Of a stretch of 5,734 nucleotides of DNA, positions 5,532 to 5,734 are shown piece by piece. The stretch is from Desulfobacula sp. (lineage in GTDB: Bacteria; Desulfobacterota; Desulfobacteria; Desulfobacterales; Desulfobacteraceae): NCBI GenBank assembly GCA_029940245.1, contig JAOZRF010000209.1, positions 1 to 5,734 of the forward strand, read 5' to 3'. A program made the position numbers and the translations under genes. Positions within the stretch are counted from its first letter, which is position 1. Each line of letters begins with the position of its first letter. The notes beneath the pieces were generated by a model. The model saw nothing but the letters and a program-made list of their open reading frames with translations. It ran no database searches and was not told the DNA's origin.

Positions 5532-5598
5532 AGGGTTTACCCTAATTGAAAACCCCAGTCAGTTTTATTATAGTCAGATTCTCTAGGGGTGAAACCCT
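5532..5598. repeat. Two related AGGGT...ACCCT inverted repeats
   Basis: The first copy (5532-5543) is AGGGT-TT-ACCCT. The second (5585-5598) is AGGGGTGAAACCCT, the same palindrome with one extra G and a GAA centre; the copies start 53 bp apart. Similar bases follow both (TTGA, then AAACC). They could be paired operator sites, but the second also lies in a reading frame that looks like histidine kinase, so its similarity may be chance. Confidence 0.3.
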
Positions 5599-5734
5599 TG
5601 ATATAAACCGGCTGGTTCGAGATGCTGTGGAAAATCTTAGTATAAAGGGCAAGAAAATTATTCTGGAGGTGGATCTTCTTTTTCCATTATTTTACCTTTA
5701 AAGGAAACCATTATAGATGACTCTGGGTCTCCCG
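5546..5734 (+). pseudogene. Probable decayed histidine kinase fragment (internal deletion), runs off the right edge
   Basis: Two overlapping plus-strand frames resemble different parts of one kinase. The frame open from 5546 to 5698 contains VRFSRGETLDINRLV and then RDAVENLSIKGKKIILEVD (to about 5671). That pattern is typical of the stretch between the phospho-histidine helices and the N box. The frame open from 5641 to the window end contains QENYSGGGSSFSIILPLKE, the typical end of a HATPase_c domain (GGxxFxIxLP). No N, G1 or F box lies between them, and the switch falls near GGTGGATCTT (5669-5678), where both patterns meet. No start codon with a ribosome site precedes the first frame, and a stop is at 5543. 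I infer the remnant of a sensor kinase, perhaps the regulator's former partner. Both peptides are short, so chance resemblance is possible. Confidence 0.45.

Noticed and set aside
1..5734. CRISPR array, tRNA/rRNA, insertion sequence or phage genes
   Set aside because: No regularly spaced repeats, RNA gene signatures, transposase motifs or terminal inverted repeats were seen on either strand.

Overview
The window is AT-rich, gene-dense bacterial chromosome. It looks like an anaerobe of the sulfate-reducer type (Desulfobacterota, perhaps Desulfobacterales). The main reason is a rubrerythrin of 191 residues that matches, from memory, the length and ligand spacing of the Desulfovibrio protein. 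It sits beside a thioredoxin/thioredoxin reductase pair and a short type I-beta DAHP synthase. The taxonomic call is inference.

Positions 1-1505 (minus strand) form a redox block of two transcripts. trxA and the 5' part of trxB form one unit, 11 nt apart, behind a good sigma-70-like promoter at 803-830. Rubrerythrin (rbr) is a separate unit that ends in a strong intrinsic terminator at 846-903. Thioredoxin reductase passes NADPH electrons to thioredoxin, and rubrerythrin reduces peroxide, so the block fits oxygen and peroxide defence in an anaerobe.

Positions 1506-1767 are a divergent promoter region with short palindromes and direct repeats. It leads right into an EamA/DMT-family permease (1768-2685, plus strand) of unknown substrate. 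The permease converges, across 68 bp, on an aromatic biosynthesis pair on the minus strand. That pair is a DAHP synthase (GTG start, 4606) followed by 3-dehydroquinate synthase (aroB), joined by a one-base TAATG overlap. Together they encode the first two steps of the shikimate pathway. The DAHP synthase is a bare catalytic domain with no N-terminal regulatory domain.

Positions 4607-4855 are a second divergent region. It holds a possible 18-codon leader ORF running into the DAHP synthase start. It also holds a possible 38-codon ORF with a strong ribosome site whose stop overlaps the next start (ATGA), and a perfect 10-1-10 palindrome. Next comes a complete NarL/FixJ-type response regulator (4856-5506, plus).

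No intact sensor kinase is visible next to the regulator. Downstream, about 5546-5734, are two short open frames that resemble different parts of a histidine kinase and overlap out of frame. I read this, with moderate confidence, as the remnant of a kinase gene with an internal deletion. No tRNA, rRNA, CRISPR array, insertion sequence or phage gene was seen. The most novel material is in 4590-4860 and 5507-5734; the large genes are ordinary housekeeping genes.
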